From Lutraria lutraria (Eukaryota > Mollusca > Bivalvia > Venerida > Mactridae): 64,000 nucleotides of DNA. The position numbers were made by a program, and so were the translations under genes. Below the pieces are notes generated by a model, which did not search any database, was not told where the DNA came from, and worked only from the letters and a program-made list of their open reading frames with translations. The stretch lies in contig OZ026851.1 of assembly GCA_964023205.1 (NCBI GenBank), positions 10,271,637 through 10,335,636 on the forward strand, in the 5' to 3' direction. Below, one piece after another: positions 36,697 through 51,600 of this stretch. Numbering within the stretch: the first letter of the stretch is position 1; every line of letters begins with the position of its first letter.

Positions 36697-39600
36697 CTGG
36701 AAATAAAGTCAGTAAAAATAAATTATGTAATCAGTAAAAATAAATTGGGCAATCAGTAAAAATAAATTATGTAATCAGTAAAAATAAATTATGTAATCAG
36801 TAAATATGAATTGGGCAATCAGTAAAGATAAATTATGTAATCAGTAAAAATAAATATGTAATCAGTAAAAATGAATCATGAAATCAGTAAAGATACATCA
36901 CACATGTCAAATTAAATGACAAATATCAAATAGAGTGAAACACAGTTTACAGTTAACTCGGCTATGATGAAAATTTGGATACAATGAAGAGGTTATATAT
37001 CCCCTAAGACACTAAAATATGAGTACTGAATATGGACTGTTTAGACTTATATTTTGAGAGCAGATTTGACAATTGAATGCAGAAATTTGGTATTTTGAGT
37101 GCTCAGTACAACATTTGAGTGATTTGAAGGTCATTATTGTATAGATTCCATTATACTGAATCAAACCAGAGAAATTGGAGTCAACGAAACTTACCATCAG
37201 GAATATCATGAATTTTTGGAGGAAGGTCACAAAAGTATTCATGTTTCATGGCCGACTTGGCTGAGATCCTTTGTCGAGGGTCCATCTAAAAGGAAAGAAA
37301 TAAAGGGATTGTTGAAATGACTACTGTATTTACATTTATTTTTTGGGGGCTCCATTACCGTGTTTTTTACTAAACTGGCTATTTTGTGGGGACATTAATT
37401 CATGGGTTTTGAATTTTGAAAAAAATGCCTTATCTCTGCATTTAAATGTGTGGGGATTTGATTTCATGGATGAGCCAACCCACAAAATCCATGAAATTCA
37501 ATCCCCAATGAAAATTAATGATTCCACGGTATTTAACACCTTCAGGAGAGTAAAAAGGGTAAATAAATGATTGATGTTCAACTGTAAAAGAAAACCTCAA
37601 GTGATTCCTTATCTTTGTTTGTTTATTTATAAGAAATGAAGGATAACTGATATACTTTGGTTAAAATTGATGATACTGTATCTTTACAATATGTAAAGTT
37701 AGTCATTATCACATGTGTGATTAATAAACATAATGATGCTTGAATAATAATTATATTTATTTACAATGAAGCCTCAAGCATTTATAACTAACAAGTATTA
37801 ACATCATGCAAATTGGAGAATTTATTTATCTCTGAATTCTTGCTAATTTACTTCAGACATTTTCTGCACCCTTGAAAATGAGGTATTATGCAACGATAGC
37901 AGAATTTTCACACAAATGTTAGAATGATATCAGAAAGTTGAAACTGCAGTGTTTATGTTCTCTGAGCATAATAGTTAACACTACAGCCAAACCTGTGTTT
38001 GCGGCCATCTTGATAAATCTCATAAAGTCCATCCTGTAAATTCAGGCAATTCTTTTAAAAACCATCAATGATTATTTAGAACAAAATGACCTCGAAATAA
38101 AGGTCACCTGTCAATAAAGGGCACATTCCATTTTACCAATGTAGGCCTTTGTTCCCAGGTTTGAATGACTTGTCTTGAGAAATGTGCTGGATATAATTTT
38201 CCCAGGCAGTCCGAACAGATAAAAACTGCTAACTTATGAAAATTTGGTCAGTCGTCATCATCAGCAAGTAACTATGGTAATCTAGGAGCTATTTGATCAT
38301 TTGTTTATTCACTGTGAAAATTAGGCAAACAATAATCAAACTACTGGGTTTGATTTTTTTCTCCAGGAATGTATTTTTGCAGGAAAAATACACAAAATGG
38401 CATTTTAGCCATATGACCTTGAACCTCAGTGGCAAAGGTCAGGGTTGAAACTTTGTTGGGTGGACACCACATTAAATGGTCAATTTCTAACCACTGGCGT
38501 TTCAAGAATGAAAATATGAAAGAGCAAAAGTTACGCCTTCAGCGATATTCAGACAAAGACAAAATGAAAATCATAAAAAGATGAAAATTTGATAGACACA
38601 TTAATTGGACTGTAACAGAAAACACAATGTTTCGTAAATGAATTGTTATCAAACATCCCATGTAGGGCCATATTTATATACACACTCCAAAAGTCGCTGA
38701 TACATGAAGATTAATACATCAATTGGAGGTTGGAGACAAATGAATTTGGAAAAATCTTCTAGCATGTTGCCATGGCGATACATCTTGAAACTATCTCTGC
38801 CTACTACTGTCAGCTCTAACGGAGCCAACGAAACAACAGCATTTCGTGCTGACATGGATAGTTTTCTAACTCACCTGTAGAAATTCACTAGCAAGTTCCT
38901 CGGCATTGGGAAGGTAGGCAAGTTTTGGAACAATTGTAGAAAGACTTTGTTTATCATACACCACAAATCTTCCTAAAAATAAGAAAATAAAATAAATATC
39001 AGCACATTTAAAACAAATTCACACTTGCTTTTAATGAAATTCCATAGTAAGATGTTCATTTAATCAATCATTTCCTTACAGTGGGTTTAACCCAGTTTTT
39101 CATTCATTTTTTATTTTTTATACAGCAGTCGGTTCACCTAACCAGTATTCCAGAACGGTATTCTAACCAGTACTAACTAATTCTTCTACAAGGAACCGAC
39201 AACTTCTTCACATGTCGAGGAAAATCAACATTATTGAGCATGTAACCAGGGAAACCAGAAACAATAACAACAATTTTACACCTTCTTCATGCTAACCCAC
39301 TAGCCCACAGCCCAGGTGAACTTTCTCAAAATTGTGTATTCAAGGTAGTGGTAAATTGTCTTTTTTCATTGGTCAACATAAGTTTGGGCTAGTGCTTAAA
39401 CATAATTAGTTCGAACATTGAAGGATAGGTAGGGAAAAGTAATCCTTTCACTGTATCTTGTTGTTCACTATAGATAAGCCTGCCCGGCTAGCTCAGTGGT
39501 TAGAGCGTTTGTCTGATGATCAGGAGGTTGTGAGTTCGAACCCCGGGCAAGGCTCACACTGTCCGTGACAAATTTGACTAAAGATATTACATCCTATGTT

Positions 39601-42600
39601 AAATTGTCCTACACCAATAAATTATGTGGGGTAGCTTGGCAGAAGCCTACGGACAGAATGTGGTTAGTACTGGTTAAGGCCTAAATGAAGTCCAGGAAAG
39701 TTGGTTAGGATAACTGCCCGCCACGATATGACTGAAACAATGTTGAAAATGGCGTAAAACCCGATGAAACAAACAAACAAATAATCACTATAGATAAATC
39801 AAAATGTCATAAAACAAACACCATTCTGTTCAATTCTGCTCTGTGACAAAACCGTAGTTTCAATCATACGGAATAATAGCTTTACATTTAACTCAAGAAG
39901 GCAAAACCACTTCATAATCATGCCATAATGGATTTTAAGTGAATATGAATCTCCTTCTTAGCCATTTGGGACAAAAATGAGGGATTTTCGAAATTTTTAA
40001 TTAACATAATAGTTTCGTAAAATATGCAAATCGGTCCTTATTTCCCAGAATGCCTCGCAGTAAATCAGTTACTTTAAAAGTTATGCTGAAAATCATTTAG
40101 TCAGTAATTACTTTCACAACTTCCTCGGTATATTATATTATTTATGACATCTGGACATGAGATATACATCTTTAGTTTGAAAACCCTTAAGTAAAAGCTT
40201 ATTATGAATTGTGAAAATATTCTAGACGCATAGTAACTAAAAATGATTGTTTATAGGTATTGGATTTTACAGCATCTTAAAGGAGTATTTCAGATATATT
40301 TATACAAACATTTAACAGGAGGAAAATACAATAAACATCATTCAAACACAGACCTAACTGAAACTGAATATGTCTGTTTAAATCAAAGTACTGAAAGTAC
40401 TCATGGAAACTGAATTTACATAAACTTGCACTGCAACATGGAATGGGAACTAGTTTATCAATTGCATGGCGGATGCAGAAAAATGTAGTACTTAGGTCTG
40501 CATTGAAATTCATGCATGCTGAGCAAGTGACAACTATGGAAAGCTGAACTATCATTCAGTTTCCAAATGAAGAATGTCAAAAGAAGAAATCCTCGGATGT
40601 AATTTGTGGTGAGGTCAAGGTCACTTATGATATTAGGATGCTTAGTTTAACGAGGTATTAACAGATGCTGAAAATGAAAGATAGAGAATGACTTACTCTC
40701 ATCATATTGAGGAAATTTTGAGACACCACACCATGTCTTCTCTGTAGGGGTACCAAGAATCTGTAAGAGAAATATCAAATATGGTCAAACCTGTGTTAGT
40801 GGTCACCTCTGAATAAATGCCACCCTCCAAATGAAGGTCATTCTGTTAAAACCTGTCTCTATTTATTTAGAACAAAATAACCACTGAATAAGGGTCACCT
40901 GTCACTAAAGGCCACAGTACGACTTTCCCAAGGATGGCCTATATTCACAGGCTGTAGATACACATATAGCAGGAAGCCACTGCGGTCAAGTGGTTAGGGA
41001 CTCTGACTACTAATCACTAGCCCCTCACCACAGCTAGTTTGAATCCTACCTGGGATCTGACAAATGTCTTATGTACGGAAGCTTTCCAGCTAGTTTATAG
41101 AAGGCCCATGACTCTACCCAGGTGTAAGCATGGTCTCTTCCACTGTTAAAGCTGGAAAAGGTGCCAAAAGACCCGACCATTGGTGCTAGTGAAAAAATAT
41201 ATATTAGCGTATCATTCAATTTTTGACAAAAACCCTGTGGAATGCACACAAAAATCAAACTGACACCCTGTGGGTAATGCATTATAAATACATTAATCAT
41301 AAACCACAGCATATTGTGGATGCATACAAAAACATAACTGCATGCTGATAAGCCAAGCCTACAAAGTACAAGCTGTAAGCTCTCGAATGTATAATCTGCA
41401 GTGAAGTAGTAACTAGTATATAAAGTTGTTCCTGATCATTTGAACATTTCTATTTCTTGTAAGAAATATCAAATATCATAGTAAGTAACGGAATCGATTA
41501 TGCTTTTATTGAATTATCACTAAATAATGTATGATGTTTTGTTCAGAAAATGAGATGTCTTCAGATGTTCAATGAACTCACCCTAAATATCTGGTCCAAC
41601 TGATCATAGGCATCTTTCATACCAGGGAATGTAGCCATACCAGAAAGCATCTCCATAAAAATACAACCGACTCCCCTGCAATACAAATATACAACTTTTT
41701 TCTAACATATTACCAAATATAATACTTTAATGAATAATAACTGAAAGAATAAATTCTGAGTTAGACTACATTATACCATAAACACCCTATTTAACACCAC
41801 GACCCTAATAACCCCCCTCCCCTATTTTGGGGAAAAATAATAATTTCACAAAATAATGAAAATTGAAAGAGACATTAACGGGACATGCAGAAATTTCCAA
41901 ATTTGGACAAAAAATAAAATTTCTTTAAACTGGTTCTTATATACATCTTTGCATTTGATTCAATCAAACAAGCAATAGGATGTATCACAAGACCACTTTT
42001 GAACGAAATTTTTTTTTTCATCAAAATCCAAAAATCCCTCCAGGGCCGGCCCTGCAGAAATTTCCAAATTTGAACAAAAAATAAAATTTGCTAAAACTGG
42101 TTTATATATACATTTTTGTATTTGATTCAATCAAACAAACAATAGGATGTATCACAAGACCATTTTTGAACGAAATATTTTTTTTTATCAAAATCCAAAA
42201 ATCCCTCCATGGCCGACCCTGCAGAAATTTCCAAATTTTGACAAAAAATAAAATTTCTTTAAACTGGTTCATATATACATTTTTGCATTCGATTCAATCA
42301 AACAAGCAATAGGATGTATCACAAGACCACTTTTGAACGAAAATTTTTTTTTCATCAAAATCCAAAAATCCCTCCAGGGCCGGCCCTGCAGAAATTTCCA
42401 AATTTTGACAAAAAACAAAATTTGTTAAAACTGGTTTATATATACATTTTTGCATTCGATTCAATCAAACAAGCAAAAGGATGTATCACAAGACCATTTT
42501 TGAACGAAAATTTTTTTTTCATCAAAATTCAAAAATCCCTCCAGGGCCGGCCCTGCAGAAATTTCCAAATTTTGACAAAAAACAAAATTTGTTAAAACTG

Positions 42601-45600
42601 GTTTATATATACATTTTTGCATTCGATTCAATCAAACAAGCAAAAGGATGTATCACAAGACCATTTTTGAACGAAATTTTTTTTTTCATCAAAATCCAAA
42701 AATCCCTCCAGGGCCGGCCCTGCAGAAATTTCCAAATTTGAACAAAAAATAAAATTTGTTAAAACTGGTTTATATATACATTTTTGCATTCGATTCAATC
42801 AAACAAGCAAAAGGATGTATCACAAGATCATTTTTGAACGAAATATTTTTTTTCATCAAAATCCAAAAATCCCTCCAGGACCGGCCCTGCAGAAATTTCC
42901 AAATTTGAACAAAAAATAAAATTTGCTAAAACTGGTTTATATATAAATTTTTGTATTTGATTCAATCAAACAAACAATAGGATGTATCACAAGACCATTT
43001 TTGAACGAAATATTTTTTTTCATCAAAATCCAAAAATCCCTCCAGGGCCGGCCCTGCAGAAATTTCCAAATTTGGACAAAAAATAAAATTTCTTTAAACT
43101 GGTTCTTACATACATCTTTGCATTTGATTCAATCAAACAAGCAATAGGATGTATCACAAGACCACTTTTGAACGAAATATTTTTTTTCATCAAAATCCAA
43201 AAATCCCTCCAGGGCCGGCCCTGCAGAAATTTCCAAATTTGAACAAAAAATAAAATTTGCTAAAACTGGTTTTATAAATACAATTTTGCACCCGATTCAA
43301 TCAAACAAGCAAAAGGATGTATCACAAGACCATTTTTGAAAGAAATATTTTTTTTCATCAAAATCCAAAAATCCCTCCAGGGCCGGCCCTGCAGAAATTT
43401 CCAAATTTGAACAAAAAATAAAATTTGCTAAAACTGGTTCATATATACATTTTTGCATTCGATTCAATCAAACAAGCAATAGGATGTATCACAAGACCAC
43501 TTTTGAACGAAATTTTTTTTTTCATCAAAATCCCTCCAGGGCCGGCCCTGCAGAAATTTCCAAATTTGGACAAAAAACAAAATTTCTTTAAACTGGTTCT
43601 TACATACATCTTTGCATTTGATTCAATCAAACAAGCAATAGGATGTATCACAAGACCATTTTTGAACGAAATATTTTTTTTCATCAAAATCCAAAAATCC
43701 CTCCAGGGCCGGCCCTGCAGAAATTTCCAAATTTGAACAAAAAATAAAATTTGCTAAAACTGGTTTATATATAAATTGTTGTATTTGATTCAATCAAACA
43801 AACAATAGGATGTATCACAAGACCATTTTTGAACGAAATATTTTTTTTCATCAAAATCCAAAAATCCCTCCATGGCCGACCCTGCAGAAATTTCCAAATT
43901 TTGACAAAAAATAAAATTTCTTTAAACTGGTTCATATATACATTTTTGCATTCGATTCAATCAAACAAGCAATAGGATGTATCACAAGACCACTTTTGAA
44001 CGAAAATTTTTTTTTCATCAAAATCCAAAAATCCCTCCAGGGCCGGCCCTGCAGAAATTTCCAAATTTTGACAAAAAACAAAATTTGTTAAAACTGGTTT
44101 ATATATACATTTTTGCATTCGATTCAATCAAACAAGCAAAAGGATGTATCACAAGACCATTTTTGAACGAAATTTTTTTTTTCATCAAAATCCAAAAATC
44201 CCTCCAGGGCCGGCCCTGCAGAAATTTCCAAATTTGAACAAAAAATAAAATTTGTTAAAACTGGTTTATATATACATTTTTGCATTCGATTCAATCAAAC
44301 AAGCAAAAGGATGTATCACAAGATCATTTTTGAACGAAATATTTTTTTTCATCAAAATCCAAAAATCCCTCCAGGACCGGCCCTGCAGAAATTTCCAAAT
44401 TTGAACAAAAAATAAAATTTGCTAAAACTGGTTTATATATAAATTTTTGTATTTGATTCAATCAAACAAACAATAGGATGTATCACAAGACCATTTTTGA
44501 ACAAAATATTTTTTTTCATCAAAATCCAAAAATCCCTCCAGGGCCGGCCCTGCAGAAATTTCCAAATTTGGACAAAAAATAAAATTTCTTTAAACTGGTT
44601 CTTACATACATCTTTGCATTTGATTCAATCAAACAAGCAATAGGATGTATCACAAGACCACTTTTGAACGAAATATTTTTTTTCATCAAAATCCAAAAAT
44701 CCCTCCAGGGCCGGCCCTGCAGAAATTTCCAAATTTGAACAAAAAATAAAATTTGCTAAAACTGGTTTTATAAATACAATTTTGCACCCGATTCAATCAA
44801 ACAAGCAAAAGGATGTATCACAAGACCATTTTTGAAAGAAATTTTTTTTTTCATCAAAATCCCTCCAGGGCCGGCCCTGCAGAAATTTCCAAATTTGGAC
44901 AAAAAACAAAATTTCTTTAAACTGGTTCTTACATACATCTTTGCATTTGATTCAATCAAACAAGCAATAGGATGTATCACAAGACCATTTTTGAACGAAA
45001 TATTTTTTTTCATCAAAATCCAAAAATCCCTCCAGGGCCGGCCCTGCAGAAATTTCCAAATTTGAACAAAAAATAAAATTTGCTAAAACTGGTTTATATA
45101 TAAATTGTTGTATTTGATTCAATCAAACAAACAATAGGATGTATCACAAGACCATTTTTGAACGAAATATTTTTTTTCATCAAAATCCAAAAATCCCTCC
45201 AGGGCCGGCCCTGCAGAAATTTCCAAATTTGGACAAAAAATAAAATTTCTTTAAACTGGTTCATATATACATTTTTGCATTCGATTCAATCAAACAAGCA
45301 ATAGGATGTATCACAAGACCACTTTTGAACGAAATATTTTTTTTCATCAAAATCCAAAAATCCCTCCAGGGCCGGCCCTGCAGAAATTTCCAAATTTTGA
45401 CAAAAAATAAAATTTCTTTAAACTGGTTCATATATACATTTTTGGCTTCGATTCAATCAAACAAGCAATAGGATGTGTCACAAGACCACTTTTGAACGAA
45501 ATTTTTTTTTCATCAAAATCCAAAAATCCCTCCAGGGCCGGCCCTGCAGAAATTTCCAAATTTGAACAAAAAATAAAATTTGCTAAAACTGGTTTATATA

Positions 45601-48600
45601 TACATTTTTGTATTTGATTCAATCAAACAAACAATAGGATGTATCACAAGACCACTTTTGAACGAAATTTTTGTTTTCATCAAAATCCAAAAATCCCTCC
45701 AGGTCCGGATCTTCTTTTGATCTTCTAAACCCCACAAGCAACATTTTTGCACCCCATAAGCACAAATTTTCCCCACAACGTCAGTTTGTACATACTGGAA
45801 CCCCATAACAACAACTTGTACTTTCCCTAACCCTAACCCTATAACGACACCTGGGTGCGTAAGTCCGCACACACACACGGACGACGGACATCACGCGATC
45901 ACAATAGCTCACCACGAGCACTTTATGCTCTGGTGATCTAAAAATACAATAGGACTCAGTTACAGTGAATTCCTGAGGATGCAAGTATTTATTTCATAAT
46001 ATCCATACAGTTGAATCGCAATAGTTCGAAATGCCACGGGAACGTCGGAAAATTTCGTACTGTCACACTTTTCGAACTATCGCATCTTTTTGTTTATGAG
46101 AAAAGTTATCCCCTTCTGTTGAAGATGATTTCTACACGTTTTCAATATGTTTCTGCTGAAACCGAATTTTCTGCGGCTGAAAACGGTCAAAATCGGAACA
46201 AGCTGAATTTAATTGTTTACCAAAGACAAGCTTTGCAAATGATAGCTAAACACAAAAGGGAAATAAATTTTTAGTAAAGTTTATCTAAAAATGATTTCTT
46301 TTTAACAATGACATGTACCAAAGTGGTAAACGAATAAAATTAATTATTTCTAACTATCAAATTAATTGAATAGGTGTGAAAAACAGCGTACAGTCACTTC
46401 GAACTTTCACATCTTATTGTAGTGTAAAAACATATCTTTCGCATTTTTCGTACTATCGCATTTCAAACTTTCGCATCAAATATATAATGAAAATAGAAGG
46501 AAATTCGCCGGGACTGACGAATGATTTCGAACTATCACATTTCAGACTATCGCAATTCAACTGTATTTCATTTTATCCTGTTTCTAAATCATTTTTAGAC
46601 CTAATTAAGCAGTGAGGGATAAACCTGGCTATTTTTCACTATATTGTAAAATTTAACATTCCAGGGCATTTAATGGGAGATAATTGGTAGCTATGAATGT
46701 GAGGATACCATACTTACCACATATCTAAAGACATGGAATAATTTGTAGACCCTAGAAGTACATCAGGTGGACGATACCACAATGTAACAACTTCGTGAGA
46801 ATACGTATGACTAGGTATCGATTTGGCACGAGCTAAACCTGAAATGTAGAAAATAGTGTTATAATAGATCGGTCTTAATTAATACAACACTTTTAATGTT
46901 AACCCACACTCGTACCAACTTACATCTTAACAGCCCTTTCTATTACTGCTTTGGGGAACAGGTATCAGGTTCCTTTGCATCATGCAACACCAAATTGGGG
47001 AATTTTTAAAGACTAACATTATTATGTTCTTTAGGTAGCTTTATGAAGGTTTTTTTTTAATTATGGGGAAATTTTTCTTTCAGTGGGAAAATATATACTT
47101 TTTTACTTGGGGAATGGGGCCGAATACCTGACCCAAAAATGGCATAAAAAGGGTCTGGATATAATACTAGAAGCCCATGTCCATTGTTGTCAAGAGATGA
47201 AGAAATGGACAAACTGTTTTAGATCAATTTTTTTCCTATGATCTTAAAGTGTGACCTTAGCCTTTAAGCTACACATACAAATTCTAGACGTGACACGCCG
47301 TCTTATCATGGTGAACCCTTATGCCAAATTATTTCAAAACCTCCAATCTAATGACAGAGAAGTAGTCCAGACACAAGTATATTTCAATTTATTTACAAGT
47401 ATTTAAGCCATACATCAATCAAAACTGCCATTGTGGCAACTCTGTTGAGATCACCTTAAGCTGGTTCAATAATAAACAAAATAGCCAATGTGGCAACTAG
47501 GTCGAGTTCACCGCAAATAGGCTTGACAAAGAAAAACAGTCATGGTGGCAACTCTGTTGAGCTCTCTGCAAGCAATCATAACATCAAACCAAAACAGCCA
47601 ATGTGGCGACTATGTCAAGCTCAGCACAAGCAGGCACGACACTGATCAGGGCTAGGTATACAAATAAATGAAAAATGTTAAAAACTTACCAAAGTCTGCT
47701 AACTTGAGTTCACCCACTTCACTAATCAACAAATTCTGAGGTTTGAGATCCCTAAAGTTAAACAAAAAACAAACGTAAATAAATGACTGGAAGTCAAGCT
47801 TACAATCAAGAAAACAGAAGCAGATTTATTATGAAAGGTAACAGATGTTGGCAAAACTAACAGAAATTCATGCTCTGCAAAATAAAAATAATACTTGAAA
47901 CCAATCCATGAAATATTTGTTGAGTTTTGCCCTTGGAAACCAAAATTTGAATGGAATGACAGACAGACAGACAGACGGACAGGGCTAACACTTTAGGCCA
48001 ATCCGCCATTTTGAATTGCGGGGCATAACAAGAAATACAGCATTGCCACCAAAACCATTTTTTACATTATACTGAGTGGACACTGTTTTCTATAATCAAT
48101 ACTAATGACCTTGACCCTAGAGCCCCCAGGTACAAATCTAAACTACAGTGAGTCTCCTTAAGAACTGTCTATGTTCCAAGTTTGATAGCAATAGGTCAAT
48201 CTAAACTCAAGGTATCAAACAGGGAACTAACTGTTTAATGTTGATTGGCTTCAAGTTAAATAAGTTTTACATTTACATATAATTACAACATGCAGCTTAA
48301 AACTTTGTAACTGTTAATCTCTAAGATACTTTTTAGACAGCCCATACAGCAAGATGTAGTTATCTCGTGCACAAAAACAAATGAACATTGCACAATAAGT
48401 TACATTGATTTATTTAATGACTGAGGGGGGGGGGGGGGTATAAAGCTTATCTTTCTCATTGTTCCATGTAAATAAATGAGTTGCCTGCCATTATATGATA
48501 ATGAAAATATTGGAGAGAACTAATTTATTACCATTCCTCTTTTGAAAACCTGAGGTGTGACTAATTATCTTACATTTAGAATAGAATATTGCCTATTTAA

Positions 48601-51600
48601 CAGCAAGAAACAATTGTTCAATAAATCTCCAGTATATATTTCCAGCAGCTCAATAATAAATTCAGAAAGCTTGTCACAAGATTCGGACAGATGAATCCAG
48701 AGGGAATTAACAATAGAGAAACCTTGTCAATGTACTATGGACAGTTCACAGAAACCAAGGATACAATCAATCACTATAGTAACAAATCTTCATCCTGTAA
48801 AACAAAGTCTATCACCCTTTAGGTAAGTTATAGAGCTAGGAGATAGTAGTCAATCTATTTCTAGTCCTACCACATCGTTAGAAGACTTAGCTATTGACAG
48901 ATACAGTAATTCACAGATACAAAGACCATGCACAATATAAAACCACTCTCAAATATAAGACCACCCCCAATTTAAAACTGCCCTAATATTAGATCCACCC
49001 AATTATAAGATCACCCCAAATTTTAAAATCATTCCAATATTAGACCCATCCCCATTTAAAACCACCCAGATACAAATGTATAAGACCGCCCCCATATAAA
49101 AGCACCCTAATATCAGATCCCCCCAATTATAGGATCACCCAAAATTTAAACAACTTCATATAAATCCATCCCCAATTAAACCACCCAAAATATAAGACCA
49201 TCCCCAGTATAAAACCACTCAATAATCATACCCATCTCTAATATAAGACCACCCCTAATTCAAAACATCCCAATATTAGATCCATCCCAAATATATGACC
49301 ACCTCAAATGTAAGACCACCCCTAATATGAAACCACTACTCAATAATTAGACCCACCTCTAATATAAGACCCTCCATATAAAACCACTCAATAATTAGAC
49401 TCATCTCTAATATAAGACCACCCCAATGTAAAACCACTCAATAATCAGACCCATCTCTAATATAAGACCACCCCTAATTCAAAACATCCCAATATTAGAT
49501 CCATCCCAAATATATGACAACCTCAAATGTAAGACCACCCCTAATATGAAACCACTACTCAATAATTAGACCCACCTCTAATATAAGACCCTCCATATAA
49601 AACCACTCAATAATTAGACTCATCTCTAATATAAGACCACCCCAATGTAAAACCACTCAATAATCAGACCCATCTCTAATATAAGACCACCCCTAATTCA
49701 AAACATCCCAATATTAGATCCATCCCAAATATATGACCACCTCAAATGTAAGACAACCCCTAATATGAAACCACTACTTAATAATTAGACCCACCTCTAA
49801 TATAAGACCCCCCATATAAAACCACTCAATAATTAGACCCACCTCTAATATAAGACGCCCCATATAAAACCACTCAATAATTAGACCCACCTCTAATATA
49901 AGACCCCCCCATATAAAACCACTCAATAATTAGACACACCTCTAATATAAGACCCCCCCCCCCCCCCCCTATATAAAACCACTCAATAATTAGACTCATC
50001 TCTAATATAAGACCACCCCAATGTAAAACCACTCAATAATCAGACCCATCTCTAATATAAGACCACCCCTAATTCAAAACATCCCAATATTAGATCCCAT
50101 CCCAAATATATGACCACCTCTAATATAAGACCACCCCTAATATAAAACCACTCAATAATTAGACACACCTCGAATATAAGACCCCCCCATATAAAACCAC
50201 TCAATAATTAGACTCATCTCTAATATAAGACCACCCTAATGTAAAACCACTCAATAATCAGACCCATCTCTAATATAAGACCACCCCTAATTCAAAACAT
50301 CCCAATATTAGATCCCATCCCAAATATATGACCACCTCTAATATAAGACCACCCCTAATATAAAACCACTCAATAATTAGACACACCTCTAATATAAGAC
50401 CCCCCCATATAAAACCACTCAATAATTAGACTCATCTCTAATATAAGACCACCCTAATGTAAAACCACTCAATAATCAGACCCATCTCTAATATAAGACC
50501 ACCCCTAATTCAAAACATCCCAATATTAGATCCCATCCCAAATATATGACCACCTCTAATATAAGACCACCCCTAATATAAAACCACTCAATAATTAGAC
50601 CCACCTCTAATTTAAGACTACCCCCAATTCAGAAACATCACAAAATTATATCCAACCCCAAAAATAAGACCCTTTTTCAGACCCTTTTTTTCATATTTCT
50701 TCAACTTGCTAACATTACTATCTCAATACATTTTTTGGTCCCTATTGTAGTCTAAACGTTGATATTTTACTGTTATTGTTTCACAGACACATCATAAGAA
50801 ATAAGTCCTTAATCAGTCACAGCTGTCTTATACAGTAACTGTACTAGAGAGAAATATCAAAATTAGTCAATGACTGAAGAAAAGGACAAAAAGCTCCTAT
50901 GCCAAGAATTATGTATTTAATATAAATTTTAACATGAACATAATGTATTCATACACCAGATTGCGGCTGGGATCTAATTGTTAGAGTGTTGGACTTATAA
51001 CCCTGCGATCCAGGTTCAAATCTTGGTCGAAGCAGGTCATAGCCTTCTATTAAAATTTGCAGTTTAAAATCAATTTATTGTCGTAGACCACAAAGAGAGG
51101 AACTTTAGCTCTTAAGTTAAAACTGACTGTTCATATTCGAGACGGCTAAATGGATTCTGATGAAACTTGTCACAAAAAGGGAAAAGGGTCAGGTTTCTGT
51201 TTACATCGACTGACCTTATTTCAACGGAATTAAACAAATGTCAATTTTCCTCTATTTGTGGAGAAGTTGCCCGCTCCTTGTGGAAGGATAAGTTAGTACT
51301 GGTTATATATAATACAGTCTAGGAAAACTAGTAAGGTGAACTGGATGCTCAATATAAATGAAATTTTTTTTGAAAATGATGTCAACCCACTCAAAAAAAA
51401 ATTCCAACACCCTTTTAGATACAACACCAACATAATATCCTCTGTTTAATGGTAAGTCCAGCAATGATATTCCATATGTCAAGATCATACCTATCTTATT
51501 TTAGAGGTGTAATATGCCGCCATATTTTAAATGTTTCTGTTTGAAATTTCAGAGTCAGCTGAGCACCAAAGAAATAAGGTCAGTCGGGTAAACAGAAACC

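Noticed and set aside
39482..39554. tRNA-Ile(GAT)-like gene
   Set aside because: The 3' acceptor strand does not pair with the 5' strand and a SINE body follows; a sister copy at 15228-15547 has the same architecture.
42088..45065. Many 74-103-codon frames on both strands
   Set aside because: They are the same satellite monomer read in several frames; frames shift between monomers.
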